A DNA stretch of 64,000 nt from CAWGMT01 sp963823675. Lineage in GTDB: Bacteria; Planctomycetota; Planctomycetia; Isosphaerales; Isosphaeraceae. Numbering within the stretch: position 1 is the stretch's first letter; every line of letters starts with the position of its first letter. The translations under genes and the position numbers were made by a program. The notes beneath the pieces were generated by a model. That model did no database searches and was not told where the DNA came from. It saw nothing but the letters and a program-made list of their open reading frames with translations. This document shows, one piece after another, positions 47,628 to 58,194 of the stretch. The DNA lies in assembly GCA_963823675.1 (NCBI GenBank), contig CAWGMT010000007.1, positions 744,001 to 808,000 on the forward strand, read 5' to 3'.

Positions 47628-47812
47628 ATGAATCAGCATCCGCCCGGCTTCAGTGCGGTAGTTCTGTGTCTGTCGATCGCTGCGACGGTTCTCGCTCAGG
47701 ATGGCGCACCCGACGCCGCTCTGGAGAGTCCAGCGACGGCCCGGCCCCGACATTCGAAGTCATCGACTATAGATCGCTCCATCTCTACCTCACGAGCCCA
47801 CCTGAAGATTAA
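47628..47812 (+). pseudogene. small exported protein remnant or frameshifted peptide
   Basis: ATG 47628 gives a signal-peptide-like start (MNQHPPGFSAVVLCLSIAAT, VLAQDG). Another frame then supplies a coherent short tail, PTFEVIDYRSLHLYLTSPPE, with a stop at 47812. The first frame instead runs into low-quality sequence overlapping the antisense HTH gene. A one-base error near 47750 would give a secreted peptide of about 60 residues. Nothing is known of its function. Confidence 0.35.
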
Positions 47813-47835
47813 CGACGAGATGCCGCCGTCCCGAG

Positions 47836-48048
47836 TCAAATCTCCAATTCCCGTTCACTCCCATCCGGAATACAAGCCCGGATCGACAGCGACCCCCCGC
47901 CCATCGCCTCCACGATCCGGGCCAAGGTGCTGATCTTGAGATCATCTCGGGTCTCGATGCGCGAGATGTTGGCCTGGCCGACGCCCGCTCGCCTGGCCAG
48001 TTCGCCTTGCTCGTACAACTCGTCCCGCAGTCTCTTCAGTTGATTCAT
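47836..48048 (-). CDS. small XRE-type helix-turn-helix regulator
   Basis: 70 residues from ATG 48048. MNQLKRLRDELYEQGELARR, AGVGQANISRIETRDDLKIS and TLARIVEAMGGGSLSIRACI form a complete Cro/C1-type HTH of the short kind seen in HigA-like antitoxins. No toxin gene lies beside it. The frame stays open upstream through a hexamer repeat, which is the leader rather than protein. Confidence 0.75.
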   Translation of the reverse strand: MNQLKRLRDELYEQGELARRAGVGQANISRIETRDDLKISTLARIVEAMGGGSLSIRACIPDGSERELEI

Positions 48049-48110
48049 AATCCTAATCCTAATCTTAATCTTAATCCTCTTCCTGATCCTACTCTTCATC
48101 TTAATCTTTA
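48049..48110 (-). repeat. hexamer repeat forming the leader of the HTH gene
   Basis: On the minus strand, about ten units of GATTAA, GATTAG and near variants end in GGATTAGGATT directly before ATG 48048. The AGGATTAGGA part is also the only plausible Shine-Dalgarno. The AT content contrasts sharply with the surroundings. Confidence 0.85.
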
Positions 48111-48161
48111 CCACTCTCGGACAAGCGTGAGCCAATCTGGCGCTTCCCGACTGACGGCCCG

Positions 48162-51100
48162 CTACTCACTGATCCTGAGCAGCAATTCCCCAGTCTTGAC
48201 CTGCCGCCCGACAACGGCAAACACGTCGGCGACGCGTCCGGGTCGCTCGGCGTAGATGGTCGTTTCCATCTTCATCGCTTCGATCGAGAGCAGCTTCTGG
48301 CCCTTGCGCACCGGGTCGCCGGCGGCGACCGCCACGCCGACGACCAGGCCGGGCAGCGGGCGCGGCGATCTGGTTGGGGTCGGCGGGGTCGGCCTTCGGG
48401 GTCTCGCGGACGGCCGAGGCCAGCGAGCGGTCGACGACCTCGACCTCGCGCGGCTGGCCGTTGAGCTCGAAGAAGACCGTGCGCCTGCCGTCGGCGTGCG
48501 GCTCGCCGACGGCGAGCAGCTTGACGATCAGCGTCTTGCCCGGCTCGATCTCGACCGGGTGCTCGTCGCCGGGGTCCGGGCCGAAGAAGAAGATCGAGGT
48601 CGGCAGGATCGACGTGTCGGAGTAAGTTCGCTCGTGTGCGGCCAGGTCGGGGAAGACGCGGGGATAGAGCAGGTAGCTCAGCGCGTCGCGGTCGCCGACG
48701 GGACGGCCGCAGCAGCGCCGCGGCCTTCTCGCGGGCCGCGGCGACGTCGGCCGGCGGCAGATTGGCGCCGGGCCGCTCGGTGAGCGCGGCGTCGGCCCTT
48801 CGAGCACGCGCGTCTGAAGCGCCGGAGGGAAGCCGCCCGGCGGCTGGCCCAGCCGCCCCTCGAAGAACTCGACCACGCTCTCGGGAAAGGCGAGCTCGCG
48901 CTCGGGGTCGAGGACGTCCTCGGGCGTCAGGTTGTTGGCGACCATGAACAGCGCCATGTCGCCGACGACCTTCGAGCTCGGCGTCACCTTGATGATGTCG
49001 CCGAAGAGCAGGTTGACCTCGGCATAGGCCTTGCAGACCTCGTGCCAGCGCGCGGCCAGGCCGAGGGCCTTGGCCTGCTGGAACAGGTTGGTGTACTGGC
49101 CGCCGGGCATCTCGAGCTCGTAGAGATCGGCCGCGGGCGAGCGCGGGCCCGACTCGAACGGCGCGTAGAGCTGCGCACCTCTTCCCAGTAGCGGCTGATC
49201 TCGATCAGGGCGCCGGGATCGATGCCCGTGTCGCGCGGCGTGAAGCGGAGCGACTCGACCAGGGCGTTCAGGCTGGGCTGCGACGTCAGGCCCGACATCG
49301 AGGCGACCGCGCCGTCGGCGATGTCGAGGCCGACCTCGGCGCCCGCGAGGATGCTGGCGGCCTGCGCCCCGCCGATGTCGTGGGTGTGGAAGTGGATCGG
49401 CACGCCCGACCTCCTCGCGCAGGGCCTTGATCAGCCGCTCGGCGGCGAACGGCTTGCACAGGCCGGCCATGTCCTTGATGGCGATCAGGTTGGCCCCGCG
49501 CTTCTCCAGCTCCCTGGCCAGCGTCGACGTAGTACGCGAGGTTGTACTTGGGCCGGCCCGGGTCGAGGATGTCGCCGGTGTAGCAGATGGCCGCCTCGCA
49601 GAGCGCGCCGGCCTCGCGCACGGCCTCGATCGCCAGCTCCATGTTGGGCACCCAGTTGAGCGAGTCGAAGATGCGGAACAGGTCGATCCCGGCCGCGGCG
49701 GCTTCCTTGACGAACGCCTCGACGACGTTGTCGGGATAGCTCGTGTAGCCGACGGCGTTCGAGCCGCGGAGCAGCATCTGGAAGAGGATGTTGGGGATCC
49801 TCTCGCGGAGCTGGGCCAGCCGCTCCCAGGGGTCTTCCTTGAGGAACCGCATGGCCGTGTCGAAGGTGGCGCCGCCCCACATCTCGATCGAGAAAAGGCC
49901 CGGGCAGAGCCGGGCATAGGCATCGGCGACGCGGAGCATGTCGCGGGTGCGGAGGCGCGTCGCCAGCAGCGACTGATGGGCGTCGCGGAAGGTCGTGTCG
50001 GTGACGAGCAGGGCTCTGGTGCTCGCGAACCAACCGCGCGAATGCCTCCGGCCCCATTGCCAGGAACTGCTGGCGCGAGCCGGCGGCGGCGCCGCCGCCG
50101 GGTCGAAGCGCGGCGGCGACGGGCTCGGGCACGGTCGCGTAGCCCGGCGGGCCGGGCCACGCCCGGGAAAGCCGTTGACCGTGATCTCGGCCGCGTAGGT
50201 CAGCAGCCGCGTCGCCCGGTTCTGGCGGATCGGAAAGCGGAAAAGCTCGGGCGTCTCGTCGATGAACCGGGTGGTGCAGCTGCCCGGCGAGGAAGTCGGG
50301 ATGGGTCACCACGTTGAGCAGGAAGGGGATGTTGGTCTTGACCCCGCGGACGCGGAATTCCTGGAGGGCGCGTTCCATGCGCCGGGCCGCGTCGATGAAC
50401 CGGCGGCCATAGGCGGAGATCTTGACCAGCAGCGAGTCGTAGAACGGCGTGATGATCGCGCCGGTGATCGCCGGGCCGCCGTCGAGGCGGATGCCCGGCC
50501 CGCCCGACCGAGCGATAGTGAGTGATCCGGCCATAGTCGGGCGTGAACTTGTTCGCCGGGTCCTCGGTCGTCACGCGGCACTGGATGGCAAAACCCTGAA
50601 CCTGCACCGACTGCTGGGTCGGATAGGTCGATCTCGGGATCGGACAGCAGGCTGCCCTGGGCGATCAGGATCTGGCTCTTGACCAGGTCGACTCCCGTGA
50701 CGATCTCGGTGATGGTGTGCTCGACCTGAATGCGAGGGTTGACCTCGATGAAGTAGAACGCGCCGGTATCGGCGTCGACCAGGAACTCGACCGTGCCGGC
50801 GTTCTCGTAGCGCGACATGGCGGCCGATCTCGACCGCGGCGTCGCAGATGGCCTGGCGGATCGCCGGCGTCGAGGTTGGGGGCCGGGGCGATCTCGACGA
50901 TCTTCTGGTGCCGGCGCTGGACCGAGCAATCGCGTTCATAGAGGTGGACGAGATTGCCGTGCCGGTCGCCCAGGAGCTGCACTTCGATATGCTTGGCCCT
51001 GCGGATGAACTTCTCGAGGAAGACGTCGGGAACGCCGAAGGCGTTGGCCGACCTCGCGGCGCGCCTGGTCGAGCGCGGAATCGAGTGCGTCATCAGCTGT

Positions 51101-51626
51101 GCACGACCCGCATGCCTCGGCCGCCGCCGCCCATCGCCGCCTTGACGATGACCGGGTAGCCCAGGGCCTCGGCCAGCGCATGGGCCTCTGGACCGGGAAC
51201 GACCGGCCCATCGCTGCCCGACAGAACCGGCACGCCCACCTCGCGCGCGAGCTTGCGCGCCGCGACCTTGTCGCCCAGCCGATCGAGCAGCTCGGGACGC
51301 GGCCCGACGAACGCGATCCCAGCAGCGAGCGCAGGCACGGGCGAACTCGGCGTTCTCGGACAGGAAGCCGTAACCGGGATGGATCGCGTCGACTTGCTTT
51401 ACTCCTGGCCAGCTCGACGATGCCCTCGATATCGAGGTAGCTGCGAATCGGCTCGCCGGGCATGCCCACTTGGTAGGCCTCATCGGCCTTGGAGCCGATG
51501 GCTGGCGAAGCGGTCCTCGTGCGAGTAGATCGCGACCGTCCGGATCCCCAGCTCGTGTGCCGAGCGGAATATGCGAATGGCGATCTCGCCCCGATTGGCC
51601 GCCATCAAACTGCGAAACCCGGTCAT
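48162..51626 (-). CDS. pyc: pyruvate carboxylase, many frame breaks
   Basis: It carboxylates pyruvate to oxaloacetate using biotin. From ATG 51626 (MTGFRSLMAANRGEIAIRIF) to the stop at 48162 there is room for about 1,154 residues, the normal length. In order: biotin carboxylase (IHPGYGFLSENAEFARAC; KAAMGGGGRGMRVVHS; FYFIEVNPRIQVEHT), carboxyltransferase (MWGGATFDTAMRFLKEDPWE; LLRGSNAVGYTSYPDNVVEA; RIFDSLNWVPNMELAIEAV), and carrier domain with the biotin site IEAMKMETTIY near the end. At least ten frame changes separate these pieces without loss of order. As with secDF, errors in the sequence are likelier than decay. BirA is at 40865. Confidence 0.88.
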
Positions 51627-51733
51627 CAAGCGGTCCCCACTTCAAGTCAACGCCCGGCAGGCAGGAGTAAGCGTTTTAGGTGTCGGGCGATTCATTCACA
51701 CAGGATGCAATCGACCTTATTGCGAGTGCCGGG

Positions 51734-52259
51734 TCAACCCCCCCTGCCGCTATTAGAGCATTTGGCAGCGTTGAGCCTGAGATTAGTGGGACGACCCATC
51801 TGGTCGTCACCAGCAATCCAAGCGTGCGGCAGTTCCTCTCCGCATTCCTCCAGCATCTCCAGCGACAGTTCATGGCGAGTGTGAAACTTGATCTCCTTGG
51901 CAACGCCCGCCTCCTTCCGACGGGGGCGGACCTTTGCCCAATCTTCAGGAAGATAAAGACGTGTATTAACGTATGCAGCAGAGGCCGATGATCCCAAGGT
52001 ACCTGTTCGATGAACTTCTGGATTCCCTGCCGATCTTGATTGTACAGATAGGCGATCCCCTCGCCCGTTTTGGTTTCCGGTCCGGACACCAAGCGAGTCG
52101 CGTACTCCACAGCATGCTGTCTTTGCTCGGGTCCCGAGAAGCTCAGCAAAAAGGCTCGAGGAAAACGGTCAGCCGAGGCAACAGCCCTCGGACCAGCTCA
52201 GGAGAAACCTCCGCCTGGTTCATCATCTCGCCAAACCGCGACTCAAATCGTCGGTCCAT
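51734..52259 (-). pseudogene. IS701-type transposase remnant
   Basis: The N-terminal part, from ATG 52259 (MDRRFESRFGEMMNQAEVSP) through LLSFSGPEQRQHAVEYATRL and YLYNQDRQGIQKFIEQVPWD, then HRPLL, is the start of an IS701-family DDE transposase. It then jumps to VNTRLYLPEDWAKVRPRRKE and HELSLEMLEECGEELPHAWI with GDDQMGRPTNLRLN in another frame, which is the middle of the same protein. The first catalytic block between them and the whole C-terminus are missing. No terminal inverted repeats were recognised. The remnant separates pyc from the truncated-looking gene at 52286. Confidence 0.75.
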
Positions 52260-52285
52260 GACGCACTCCCTCTGTGTAGACCTCC

Positions 52286-53080
52286 GTGACGGAAGAAGAT
52301 GAAACCAAAACTGTTAGAACTCGTCGAGCCTGGGATGCAGTAGAACGAGTTACGACACCGGAATTCGGCGTTGGCCGCACGCGCCTGAAGGTCGCCCACG
52401 ACGGTGATTCTGCCCCCGTCGAGATAGATGTTGAGGCCGCCGGCAGCGGGACACTTCCAGTTGTCCGCGACATCCGCAATGGCTCGCCAACCTTCCTCGT
52501 GCTGAGATCGGTTCAAGAACATGAGCAGATCACGATCCGGACCCTCGAGTCCCTTCGCTCGAGCCCGTGGATCAACGGCCTGGTTTGCGACCTCGACGCC
52601 GCCTCGGTGGACCTGGTTGACCGTAATGACGAGGAACGGTTGGCGGATGGGCTCATCGAGCGGGAATACTCCTTCCGCATCTCGTGGAAGCGGCTGCCGG
52701 CGACCGCCGAATTCTCCGGCAGACTGCTCGCTACCACGAGCGTGGCCGAGGCCGCGCCAATCCCGGTCGGCACCGTTTCAGGACGCTTGGCGAGCGGCCG
52801 ACCGTTCTCCCCGACCGTCGCGCGGCTCCTGCCGGGCGAGCATCCGCGCGAGATCGTCCTCTTCGACTCGGATGCGGGGACATGGGCGATCCCGCGCGAC
52901 GTTCGGCTCCCCGACTGGCTGGAAACGGAGTGGTTGCCGGGCGGCGCAGGTCAGCGACTTGCATCGAAATTGCGCCACACAACCAGCGCGGTGGGCGACG
53001 CTTACGAATTGCCGCTGGAAGACGGCAAGGGTGGCCGCCAGACGCTCACGGTCGTCCGGGCCGAATCCGTGAGCCGGTAA
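52286..53080 (+). CDS. DUF1573-like beta-sandwich protein, possibly N-terminally truncated
   Basis: 264 residues from GTG 52286, no signal peptide. The chain TTPEFGVGRTRLKVAHDGDS, ITIRTLESLRSSPWINGLVC, REYSFRISWKRLPATAEFSG resembles the repeated Ig-like modules of planctomycete exported proteins with DUF1573-type domains, which compare a protein with HSVRL-like strands. Such proteins normally have a signal peptide and earlier domains. Here the gene begins 26 bases after the IS701 remnant, so an insertion may have removed the front. No catalytic residues are seen. Confidence 0.5.
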   Translation: MTEEDETKTVRTRRAWDAVERVTTPEFGVGRTRLKVAHDGDSAPVEIDVEAAGSGTLPVVRDIRNGSPTFLVLRSVQEHEQITIRTLESLRSSPWINGLVCDLDAASVDLVDRNDEERLADGLIEREYSFRISWKRLPATAEFSGRLLATTSVAEAAPIPVGTVSGRLASGRPFSPTVARLLPGEHPREIVLFDSDAGTWAIPRDVRLPDWLETEWLPGGAGQRLASKLRHTTSAVGDAYELPLEDGKGGRQTLTVVRAESVSR

Positions 53081-53492
53081 TTCGACCGCGGATGAGGAGC
53101 CAGAGGAATAGACTCGCGTGCAGGGGAGAATCATCGTCGGCTGGACCGCCACGCCGGACGGCGGCGGGCACCACGGCCGCTCGGCGCGAGGGGGCGGGGG
53201 GCGCGCGACGACCGTCGAACGCCGCCATCCCAGCGCCGTGAGAAGGCGTCTGGTTCACCCGCAAGCCGCACAACCGGCAAAGACGCAAGCCCCTTCCCGG
53301 CAACAAGCTCCACGTATCTCCTCGGAATTCTGGTTCGTGCACCGAGGGGGGTGTCTTTTCTTTTGCCGACCGCGGCGAGATGCTGGTGAGGCGTTCGCGC
53401 GCCTCGAAGTTTCCGCGGGCATACCGTCAACGCGAGCGGGGCGACAGCCGCCGGCCCGTGCTCCCCCGAAACGAGATCCAGAGGAAATCGAC
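53081..53492. other. gene-free stretch
   Basis: About 410 bases, very GC-rich with a G-run near 53193-53200. No supported gene; the frame upstream of GTG 53493 is open by composition only. The ribosome site for the next gene (GAGGAAA) is at its end. Confidence 0.45.
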
Positions 53493-54170
53493 GTGTTCGT
53501 GCGACCGGGCTGGATTGGCATCGTCACTCTGTCGGCCGTGCTGACCGCGGTGACGACCTATCAATCCCTGCGCCAATATGAGGAGTTCCGGAGCGGCTGG
53601 TCGTGGGACCTGGCCTATTACAATCAGTGGTTCTGGTCGTTGACCCACGGCGCCGGCGAGGTGACGGCCCGGCCCGTGTCGGCTTACGCCCAGGAGGGGC
53701 CGTCGATCTGGAAGATGAACTACCTGGCGCCGATTCGCCTCGTGCTCGTGCCGTTCTATCTCATCGCACCCGACCCGCGGACCTTGCTCGTGATCCAGAA
53801 CATTGTCTTCTGGTGGGTCATTCCCGCCGCTTACAGCCTGGTCCGCGCCGAATCGCGGTCGGAAATCGTGGCGGTGTCGGCCGCCGCACTCGTGCCCTTC
53901 ACCCCCCTGCTCTGGCCCCTGGTCTGGAACGACTTCCGCGAGTTGCAGCTCGCGGCGCCCTTTGTCTTGTGGGCCGTGAGCGGAATTCGAGGCCGGTCCG
54001 TACCTCTTGCCGCACTGGGGATCGCGGGCATGCTTGCGTGCCGGCAAGAATTCGCCGTGATGGTCGCGACGTTTTGCATTTTGCCTCCGCGCGAGCCCGC
54101 ACGCGGCGCGGCGGGTACCTGGGCAAGCCGCCCGCCCGGGTTCATCCTCGCTTCGTTGCGCGCGCTCCTT

Positions 54171-54307
54171 CCCCCCCTTGGTAAGGGGGGGCCAGGGGGG
54201 GTGTCGGATGTCGCCCGGTCGGCCGAGGAACCCACCCGCCCCGAGCAACAACGCGCGGTCTCTCCCCCCTTGATAAGGGGGGGCCAGGGGGGGTGTCGGA
54301 TGTCGCC
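54171..54307. repeat. paired G-run repeats within the DUF2079 gene
   Basis: Two copies, 54171-54215 and 54264-54307, of CCCCCTTG, then TAAGGGGGGGCCAGGGGGGG and TGTCGGATGTCGCC. The C-run and G-run could pair as a hairpin. They flank a 48-base unrelated spacer. Confidence 0.85.
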
Positions 54308-55161
54308 CCGTTGGTCGATACCCACGCTTCACCGTGGCAACCCGAACCGCTGAGCGTTGCTTTGCGCTGCGCCGTGCGACCCTGCTTGGCGGAACGATCT
54401 GGCTGCTATTCGGGTTCTTTGGCTACTTGCGGTTCATGGTCGGCCGCGGTGCTCCCGACGCCTTCATCGACCAGTTCCTCGGTCCCAAGGCGTCCCTGGC
54501 CGAAACGCTCATCACCTCGTTGCAGGTGCTTTTCTTCGGATTGGGCGCCTGGGGCTTGCTCGCGTGTCTGGCGCCTCGCGTGGCCCTGCTCGCTTTGCCG
54601 TGGATCTGGGGGCTTTGCAGCGGGCGCTGGGCTCTGAGGTTCCTACGAAAGCTCCGAGTGGCACTCGGTCCGCTACGTCGTGCCCATGGCGGTGATGATG
54701 TTGGCGGCCGGTCTGATCGGCTATGCTCGGCTTGGCTCCTGGCTGCTGTCGCGACGGGGCGGGCGAATCGGTCTGGCCGTGGTGTGGCTCGCGTCTGTGG
54801 CAGCCTGCGGCGTCGGACTGAACGACGTGCTCGCGCGACTTTCGCGCGTGAGCCCGGTTTTCGACCGCGCAGAGGCGCGAGAGATCTGGTCGTGGGTTCG
54901 CCAGGTAGGGCCCGACGACGCGGTGATGGCCGACTACGCCGTGTCGGCCCCGCTCTCGAGTCGGCGGCGGCTCTATAGCTACATCCTCGACGCCAATCTC
55001 CCCAGGGGATTCCCGACTCTCGGTCCCGAGTTTCGCTGGCTCTTCATCCGCAACGACTATCCAAGACTCCAGTACTTGCTGCAACAAAACTTCAAGGTCG
55101 TTCACCGGGGCCCTGTCTTGACGATCGCCCGCCGGGGCGATGAAGAAACAGAACCGACGAC

Positions 55162-55212
55162 GAAGAACGGACAAGGGACAACGGACAAGGGACAACGGAC
55201 AAATGACAATTT
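55162..55212 (+). repeat. short heptamer array (GGACAAG/GGACAAC)
   Basis: About seven units such as ACGGACAAGGGACAACGGAC lie at the 3' end of the DUF2079 gene, encoding a Thr/Asp/Gln/Gly-rich tail. They belong to the same motif class as the argG array at 31384. Confidence 0.8.
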
Positions 55213-55278
55213 TCACCAACCTGCTGACTGGAGCGCCGGACTGCGGTATCTTCGGCATCAATCCAGGGAGATCTCACC

Positions 55279-56434
55279 ATGCGAATCGTGATTGCCTCGA
55301 TCGGGATTGCGGTATCCCTGGTAGGGATGCAGCTCTTCTGTGCGGCCGCCGCCGAGAAACTGGAAAACCGTCATTCGCAGAGCCATGGGAGGGTTGAGAG
55401 GATGTTATTTGGAAAGACTGCCGATGGGACCGCGGTCGATCTCTATGTGTTGACCAACGGTAAGATCACCGCCAAGGTGATGACACTTGGCGGCATCGTC
55501 ACCGAGCTCCACGTCCCCGACCGCGATGGCAAGGTCGCCGATGTGGTACTGGGTTTCGACAATCTCGACAGCTATCTGGCCGGACACCCTCATTTCGGAG
55601 CGATCACCGGGCGGTTCGCCAACCGGATCGCGAAGGGGCGATTTACCCTGGACGGCAAGGAATACAAGCTGGCTGTGAACAACGGCCCCAACTCACTGCA
55701 TGGCGGGCTGAAGGGCTTCGATAAGGTCGTCTGGAAGGCCGAGGATGTCTCGGGCCCTGACGGCCCAGCCGTCAAGATGTCGTATCTGAGCCCCGACGGA
55801 GAAGAAGGTTATCCCGGAAATCTCGCGGTGTCGGTGACGTATACGGTCACCTCCGACGCCGCGCTTCGGATCGACTATTCGGCCACCACGGATAAGCCCA
55901 CGCCGGTCAACCTGACCAATCACAGTTACTTCAACCTGGGGGGGCCGGCCTCGGGCCCGGTCCTGGACCACGAGGTGATGCTGGCCGCGGACGAATACAC
56001 GGCCGCCGACGAGACGTTGATCCCGACCGGCGAGCTCAAGCCGGTACGAGGGACGCCGCTCGATTTCACAACACCGACCGCCATCGGCGCGCGGTTCGAC
56101 CAGTTACCGGGCGATCCCAAGGGATACGACCACAACTATGTCATTCGCCACGACAATCGGTCGCCGGCACTGGCGGCCCGGGTTTACGAACGCAGGAGCG
56201 GTCGCGTGATGGAGATGTACACCACCGAGCCGGGCGTCCAGTTTTACACCGCCAATTTCCTCGATGGAAAGCTCAAAGGCAAAGGGGGCGTCTCCTACAA
56301 GAAGCAACAGGCCTTCTGTCTCGAAGCCCAGCATTTCCCAGACTCGGTGAATCACGACAGTTTCCCGTTCGACGATCTTGAGACCGGGGTCCGCGTGCAA
56401 GCAGACGACGATTTACAAGTTTTCGGCGCGATGA
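55279..56434 (+). CDS. galM: exported aldose 1-epimerase (mutarotase), frame break near the end
   Basis: It interconverts alpha and beta anomers of aldohexoses. A signal peptide (MRIVIASIGIAVSLVGMQLF) is followed by GalM motifs: GAITGRFANRIAKG, NNGPNSLHGGLKGFDKVVW, VNLTNHSYFNLGG with the catalytic His, and AFCLEAQHFPDSVNH with the catalytic Glu. One extra T near 56368 breaks the frame. The correct tail, STILRPGSACKQTTIYKFSA, ends at 56434, while the straight reading continues to 56487 with unrelated residues. It stands ahead of glucose dehydrogenase and a KDG-type kinase, suggesting a shared sugar pathway. Confidence 0.92.
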
Positions 56435-56634
56435 CGGCAGAGCACGCTCAAGTTTGCTGGCTGCACGCCGCAGTTTACTTGTTCTGAATCCCCTTCAACG
56501 AAGGAAATCGGATTGGGTCTGTTCTTTGGCGGACAGTCATGGCATAGTAACAATAGATGAGTTCTTCCCAGGACCGTCACGAACTGGGTCTCCCAAACCG
56601 TCGAGCCGCTCGAACGGGGAAGGCAAGGGCAACG

Positions 56635-57483
56635 ATGTTGGGCTCGAAAAGAACGACCGGTTTCGCGCTGGGTCTTTTCGCGCTGCTCGGGGGCTTCGCG
56701 TCGTCGGCGAAGGCCCAGGTCGCCTTCCTACCTGGCATCGGCCAGATTCCGACCGGCCAGACGGTGACCGTAACCCCGGTTGTCAGCGACGATCGGCGGT
56801 ATGTGCGACTGACCGTTGACGCATTCTTCAATAGCCTCAACGGCATTTCCAGCTTCTCTTTTCCAGGCGCCGGCGTTAGCGGCGGCTTTGGAGGCGGGGG
56901 CGGCTTTGGAGGCGGGGGCGGCTTTGGAGGTGGGGGCGGCTTTGGAGGAGCGGGTGGCTTTGGTGGCAGAGGTGGTTTTGGAGCTGGGGGTGGACTTGGT
57001 GGAGGGGGCGGACTTGGCGGCGGTCACGGTTTCGGCGTCGGGAGTGGTTCTGGAGGGGGCAGTAACTTCGGAGGGGGCAATGTCGTCATCGGAATGACCG
57101 CCGGGATGGACGGGGTGATCGGCGATGAAAGTTACTACGCCGGCGGGCAAGCCGGAATGCCAGCGAACGCCGGTCTACCCAACGGGATGCGCGCCGGGCC
57201 CTTGCCCGGCAACGGCGGTCCGGGTGCCGGGTTTGGCGTCGGGGTCGGCGATCCGATGGCCTTCGACGGCGGTATGAACCAGGGAAACGGAATTCGGCAT
57301 GACGCCGGGGCCAGGAGGCGACGACGCGGCACTCGTGGTGGGCATGGCGAACAACCGCTCGAACCATGGCGTTCGTCCCGCAGCGCGAGATCGCGCCGAA
57401 GCCCGCGCCGGACAGTTCGCAAGTCTACGAAGAAACCCACGAGTGCGAGGCGGCCGGCTTCGGCACGGAGCGCGGGTCGCTGA
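56635..57483 (+). CDS. secreted glycine-rich protein
   Basis: From ATG 56635: a signal peptide (MLGSKRTTGFALGLFALLGG, ASSAKAQ), then QVAFLPGIGQIPTGQTVTVT and PVVSDDRRYVRLTVDAFFNS, a short motif seen at the end of planctomycete secretin-like proteins. A block of about 60 residues of Gly-rich repeats (GGFGGGG) follows and then a Met/Asn/Gly-rich part. After about 57290 the frame becomes Arg/Ser-rich; another frame ends exactly at the next gene (57517), so the C-terminus is uncertain and a frame break is likely. It is probably a surface or matrix protein. Confidence 0.55.
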   Translation: MLGSKRTTGFALGLFALLGGFASSAKAQVAFLPGIGQIPTGQTVTVTPVVSDDRRYVRLTVDAFFNSLNGISSFSFPGAGVSGGFGGGGGFGGGGGFGGGGGFGGAGGFGGRGGFGAGGGLGGGGGLGGGHGFGVGSGSGGGSNFGGGNVVIGMTAGMDGVIGDESYYAGGQAGMPANAGLPNGMRAGPLPGNGGPGAGFGVGVGDPMAFDGGMNQGNGIRHDAGARRRRRGTRGGHGEQPLEPWRSSRSARSRRSPRRTVRKSTKKPTSARRPASARSAGR

Positions 57484-57513
57484 GCGGATTTCGGCAGCCC
57501 GATTACAGCTTGA

Positions 57514-58049
57514 ATGAGGCAAGTACTCCTTCGATTAGGCTTGGCCTTGGCCATCGCGGCGAGCGTGATCGTGCTCGCGTGGTCAGAGATTCCCATCGGG
57601 GGCATGGCTGGTGCCGCGCTCGACAGAACGGGCCCGCTGGTGCTCATCGGGGGGCTCGTCGGTGTGCTGATAGCGAGTTTGGTCGGGGCCGTGATCCTCA
57701 GGGCGGGAGCCGCATGGGTTGAGCAGAAGGATGTGAAGTATTCTGATGCATATGTGACGATGCTTCTTTGCGGCATCGCCACCCTCATGTTGAGAGTTGT
57801 CCTCCGCCCCGCAGTCGGTGCGACGTTTCACGTGGACATGGAAGTAGCCTCCCGCGTCGCAATCGTGCCGACGATTCTCCTGGCATTTTTGATCCAGGCA
57901 GGCTTGATCGGTGCGCGACATGAGATTCGGTTCCGTGCGCCTGCCTTGTCTGCCTGGTGATGCTGGTGCTCTCCGCCGCCCTGGCCTTGACCATCGCCGG
58001 CGTCGCCTATCTCATCAGGTGGGGCTATCGTCGTCTAGGGGTGCTCTGA
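57514..58049 (+). CDS. four-helix membrane protein, frame break near 57945
   Basis: No family recognised. MRQVLLRLGLALAIAASVIV, LVLIGGLVGVLIASLVGAVI, YVTMLLCGIATLMLRVVL and VAIVPTILLAFLIQAGLIGA are hydrophobic helices. After a break near 57945 a further helix (LVMLVLSAALALTIAGVAYL) runs to the stop at 58049; read straight on, the first frame stops at 57960. The gene follows the glycine-rich protein with an overlap or near-overlap and may be co-transcribed with it. Confidence 0.6.
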
Positions 58050-58194
58050 GGCTGGCATGCCTGCACGGCCCGTCGTGAATTATTCCGATCTAGTGGCAGG
58101 CGGGGTGGCGTGCGATTAAAATCGACCCGTTCCACAGGATGTGGCAAGGGTCGTGCGCGATCTTGCAACCGTTCTCTTGACAGGTGAGCTGCCG

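Larger units (their letters stand above)
53493..55291 (+). pseudogene. DUF2079 membrane protein interrupted by repeats
   Basis: GTG 53493, after GAGGAAA, starts VFVRPGWIGIVTLSAVLTAV. SWDLAYYNQWFWSLTHGAGE and NDFRELQLAAPFVLWAVSGI are typical of DUF2079 multi-pass membrane proteins. At 54171-54307 two G-run repeats are inserted and the frame ends at 54353. The next part (GFFGYLRFMVGRGAPDAFID; LITSLQVLFFGLGAWGLLAC) resumes in a second frame, and a third frame from about 54640 gives HSVRYVVPMAVMMLAAGLIG to the end, MADYAVSAPLSSRRRLYSYI. The C-terminus runs through a heptamer repeat and overlaps galM by 13 bases. The repeat insertion may be real decay; the second break looks like an error. Confidence 0.7.

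Noticed and set aside
47836..48135. Toxin-antitoxin pair around the HTH gene
   Set aside because: Only the antitoxin-like HTH is present. No toxin-type frame lies on the same strand next to it.
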